A stretch of 7,683 nucleotides of DNA from the NCBI GenBank assembly GCA_024642445.1, contig JAHEBG010000046.1, forward strand, positions 1 through 7,683. Direction: 5' to 3'. The stretch comes from Gammaproteobacteria bacterium. GTDB lineage: Bacteria > Pseudomonadota > Gammaproteobacteria > Xanthomonadales > Xanthomonadaceae. This document shows positions 6,274 to 7,683 of the stretch, one piece after another (the first letter of the stretch is position 1; each line of letters opens with the position of its first letter). The notes under the pieces were generated by a model that was not told the origin of the DNA, did not search any database, and saw nothing but the letters and a program-made list of their open reading frames with translations. The position numbers were made by a program, and so were the translations under genes.

Positions 6274-7488
6274 ATGGCAAGTCACGTACAGGACGTTTTG
6301 GATATTATCGGCCGCGGTGCGCAGGAAATTCTGAAGCCTGAAGAGCTGGAGGCGCGCCTGAAGCTTGGCCGGCCGCTACGGATCAAAGCCGGATTTGACC
6401 CTACCGCGCCGGATTTGCATCTTGGCCACACGGTGTTGCTCAACAAAATGCGGCAATTTCAGGATCTCGGGCATCAGGTCATTTTCCTGATTGGCGATTT
6501 CACCGGCATGATTGGTGATCCTACCGGTAAGAATGTCACCCGAAAGCCGCTCAGCCGAGACGACGTTCGTGCAAATGCAGAAACCTATGCTGACCAGGTC
6601 TATAAAGTGTTGGACAAAGACAAAACCGAACTGCGATTCAACTCGGAATGGTTTGACAAGCTTAGTGCTGCCGATATGATCCGCTTGGCCGGGCAGATGA
6701 CCGTGGCGCGCATGCTGGAGCGCGATGATTTCTCCAAGCGCTTCACTGGCCAGCAACCTATAGCCATTCATGAATTCCTGTATCCGTTGGTGCAGGGCTA
6801 CGATTCGGTTGCCCTGAAGGCCGATGTCGAACTGGGCGGCACTGATCAGAAGTTCAACCTTCTCATGGGCCGCGCTCTGCAGGAGCATTTCGGTCAGCCA
6901 CCACAAATCGTGCTGACTATGCCCTTGCTTGAAGGTATCGACGGTGTCAATAAAATGGGTAAGTCGCTGGGAAATTACATCGGCATCAACGAGCCCGCCA
7001 TCGATATCGTCAACAAAACCATGAAGATAGGTGATGAGCTCATGTGGCGTTGGTTCGAGCTGCTCAGTTTCGATGTCTCACTTTCGGCACTGGCGCAGAT
7101 GAAGTTGGACGCGGCGTCTGGCCAACTGCACCCGCGCGAGGCCAAGTTGCAATTGGCCCGGGAGCTGGCATCAAGGTTTCACAGCGGTGCCGAAGCCGAA
7201 GCTGCCATCATGGGCTGGCAGGCGGCTGTTCGTGGCGAGGCCGATAAGTCACTTCTGGACTTGATGACCCTTTCTGTTCCGGCCGAGGGTGTTCGTTTGG
7301 CGGCGGCACTCAAGCTGGCCGGGCTTGCCGCAAGCAATGGCGAGGCCAACCGAAAAATCGCCGAGCGTGCCGTTCGCATCGACAATGCCGTGGTCGAGGA
7401 CGCCCAATGCCTTCTGCAGCCTGGGTTCGAAGGGGTTTTGCAGGTAGGCAAGCGTAACTTTGCTCGGGTTCGGCTGGTTAAAGAATGA
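6274..7488 (+). CDS. tyrS: Tyrosyl-tRNA synthetase (TyrZ-type)
   Basis: This cytoplasmic class I aminoacyl-tRNA synthetase activates tyrosine with ATP and charges tRNA-Tyr; it normally works as a homodimer. Its 404 residues match the TyrZ-type family (Pseudomonas TyrZ about 399). The Rossmann catalytic domain covers roughly 1-235. HLGH at 49-52 is the HIGH signature. Tyr170, Gln174 and GGTDQKFN (188-195) line the tyrosine pocket. KMGKS at 227-231 is the KMSKS loop, with Gly in place of the central Ser. An anticodon-binding helical region follows (about 250-325), and an S4 RNA-binding domain occupies about 337-404. The ATG at 6274 is chosen for the family-like start and for an AGGG nine bases upstream. 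The gene is divergent from the M23 peptidase. Downstream only 62 bases separate it from the rRNA promoter region, and no hairpin terminator is visible there. Confidence 0.97.
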   Translation: MASHVQDVLDIIGRGAQEILKPEELEARLKLGRPLRIKAGFDPTAPDLHLGHTVLLNKMRQFQDLGHQVIFLIGDFTGMIGDPTGKNVTRKPLSRDDVRANAETYADQVYKVLDKDKTELRFNSEWFDKLSAADMIRLAGQMTVARMLERDDFSKRFTGQQPIAIHEFLYPLVQGYDSVALKADVELGGTDQKFNLLMGRALQEHFGQPPQIVLTMPLLEGIDGVNKMGKSLGNYIGINEPAIDIVNKTMKIGDELMWRWFELLSFDVSLSALAQMKLDAASGQLHPREAKLQLARELASRFHSGAEAEAAIMGWQAAVRGEADKSLLDLMTLSVPAEGVRLAAALKLAGLAASNGEANRKIAERAVRIDNAVVEDAQCLLQPGFEGVLQVGKRNFARVRLVKE

Positions 7489-7550
7489 CCATTAATTAGC
7501 GACGCATCCATTGTCTGGAAGGATCGTTGGTGAGCAGTTGCTGTCGACTG

Positions 7551-7610
7551 AATATATTTTCGATTTTCCCCGTTGACGAACCCAAAAAGGTCTGCCATAC
7601 TGTGCGACCA
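7551..7610 (+). promoter_or_regulatory. Strong rRNA-type promoter with UP element
   Basis: The -35 box TTGACG (7573-7578) and the -10 box CATACT (7596-7601) are exactly 17 bases apart. Immediately upstream, 7551-7567 is an A/T-rich tract (AATATATTTTCGATTTT) placed like an UP element. After the -10 box comes the GC-rich discriminator GTGCGACC, then A at 7610 as the likely start. This closely resembles the E. coli rrn P1 arrangement (GCGCCACC then A). Such a discriminator is the known feature that makes rRNA promoters respond to ppGpp and initiating NTP levels. The identity as an rRNA promoter is inferred from this layout together with the leader elements downstream. Confidence 0.75.
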
Positions 7611-7633
7611 CTTTGAGACGAAATGTCTTAAAG
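7611..7633 (+). promoter_or_regulatory. boxB-like hairpin of the rRNA antitermination leader
   Basis: CTTTGAGAC (7611-7619) pairs with GTCTTAAAG (7625-7633) around a five-base GAAAT loop: nine pairs including one G-U. It lies directly at the predicted transcript start and upstream of boxA, as in known rRNA leaders. No U-run follows, so it is not a terminator. Confidence 0.6.
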
Positions 7634-7660
7634 CGCCAAGCCCCTTGGGGTGCGGCAAAA

Positions 7661-7673
7661 CGTTCTTTGAAAA
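7661..7673 (+). promoter_or_regulatory. boxA-like Nus-factor binding element
   Basis: CGTTCTTTGAAAA resembles the boxA element (E. coli TGCTCTTTAACA) bound by NusB/NusE in rRNA antitermination. It lies 27 bases after the boxB-like stem. Confidence 0.6.
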
Positions 7674-7683
7674 TGTGCGCAGG

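Larger units (their letters stand above)
7610..7683 (+). other. Start of a ribosomal RNA operon leader (16S gene lies beyond the window)
   Basis: The sequence after the promoter shows the boxB-then-boxA order of rRNA antitermination leaders and has no ORF of its own. A further small hairpin, CCAAG/CTTGG with a CCC loop (7636-7648), lies between the two elements. The mature 16S gene does not begin within the window; typical leaders run one to several hundred bases further. In Pseudomonas a tyrS-type gene is likewise followed by a 16S gene, which supports the reading. Confidence 0.7.

Noticed and set aside
6376..6906. 176-codon open frame on the minus strand inside tyrS
   Set aside because: It lies wholly antisense to a strongly conserved synthetase gene, has no recognisable domain, and is the kind of shadow frame expected from codon bias.
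7501..7525. Possible tyrS terminator (ATCC/GGAT pairing around 7507-7524)
   Set aside because: Only about four pairs with a long loop and no T-run; too weak to call.
7179..7658. 159-codon minus-strand frame spanning the end of tyrS and the rRNA promoter region
   Set aside because: It is antisense to the conserved S4 domain and crosses promoter and boxB sequence; its residue composition (rich in Ser, Arg, Ala) is not protein-like.
1..7683. Mobile element, CRISPR, defence or otherwise novel system
   Set aside because: No transposase, integrase, repeat array, terminal inverted repeats or unexplained long ORF was seen; all gaps are 195 bases or less and are accounted for by promoters or the rRNA leader.

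Overview
This 7.7 kb window is a compact stretch of proteobacterial chromosome. It holds seven complete or nearly complete housekeeping genes, one gene fragment at the left edge, and what looks like the start of a ribosomal RNA operon at the right edge. The organism is most likely a beta- or gammaproteobacterium. The proteins resemble those families (PyrE, an ExoIII of the Crc/NExo type, a short AmpG, a TyrZ-type tyrosyl-tRNA synthetase). The tyrS / M23 peptidase / anmK arrangement beside an rRNA operon also matches what I know from Pseudomonas and Neisseriales-like genomes. No Neisseria-type DNA uptake sequence was noticed, so I do not assign a genus.

Layout: (1) 2-313 (+) is the C-terminal end of a phosphomannomutase/phosphoglucomutase. 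(2) 320-988 and 978-1634 (-) are an overlapping pair, pyrE followed by a secreted DUF4124 coiled-coil protein. (3) 1696-2466 and 2463-3737 (+) are an ExoIII-family nuclease and an AmpG-like muropeptide permease, joined by an ATGA stop/start overlap. (4) 3728-4831 and 4828-6108 (-) are anmK and an M23 peptidoglycan endopeptidase, also joined by ATGA; the upstream peptidase appears to start with TTG. (5) 6274-7488 (+) is tyrS. (6) 7551-7683 (+) holds an rRNA-type promoter with an A/T-rich upstream element, a GC-rich discriminator, a boxB-like hairpin and a boxA-like element. The 16S gene itself should lie just beyond the window.

Functionally, three neighbours share a peptidoglycan theme: an endopeptidase that cuts cross-links, a permease that imports anhydro-muropeptides, and a kinase that returns anhydro-MurNAc to metabolism. 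The rest serves pyrimidine synthesis, DNA repair, sugar-phosphate interconversion and translation. Genes are packed tightly: two 4-nt overlaps, one 11-nt same-strand overlap and one 10-nt tail-to-tail overlap. I see no mobile element, CRISPR array, tRNA, phage gene or defence system, and no convincing previously undescribed system. The observations of most interest are regulatory (the rRNA leader, possibly interleaved divergent promoters upstream of tyrS) and enzymological (ExoIII versus Crc/NExo specialisation, a KMGKS loop in TyrRS).
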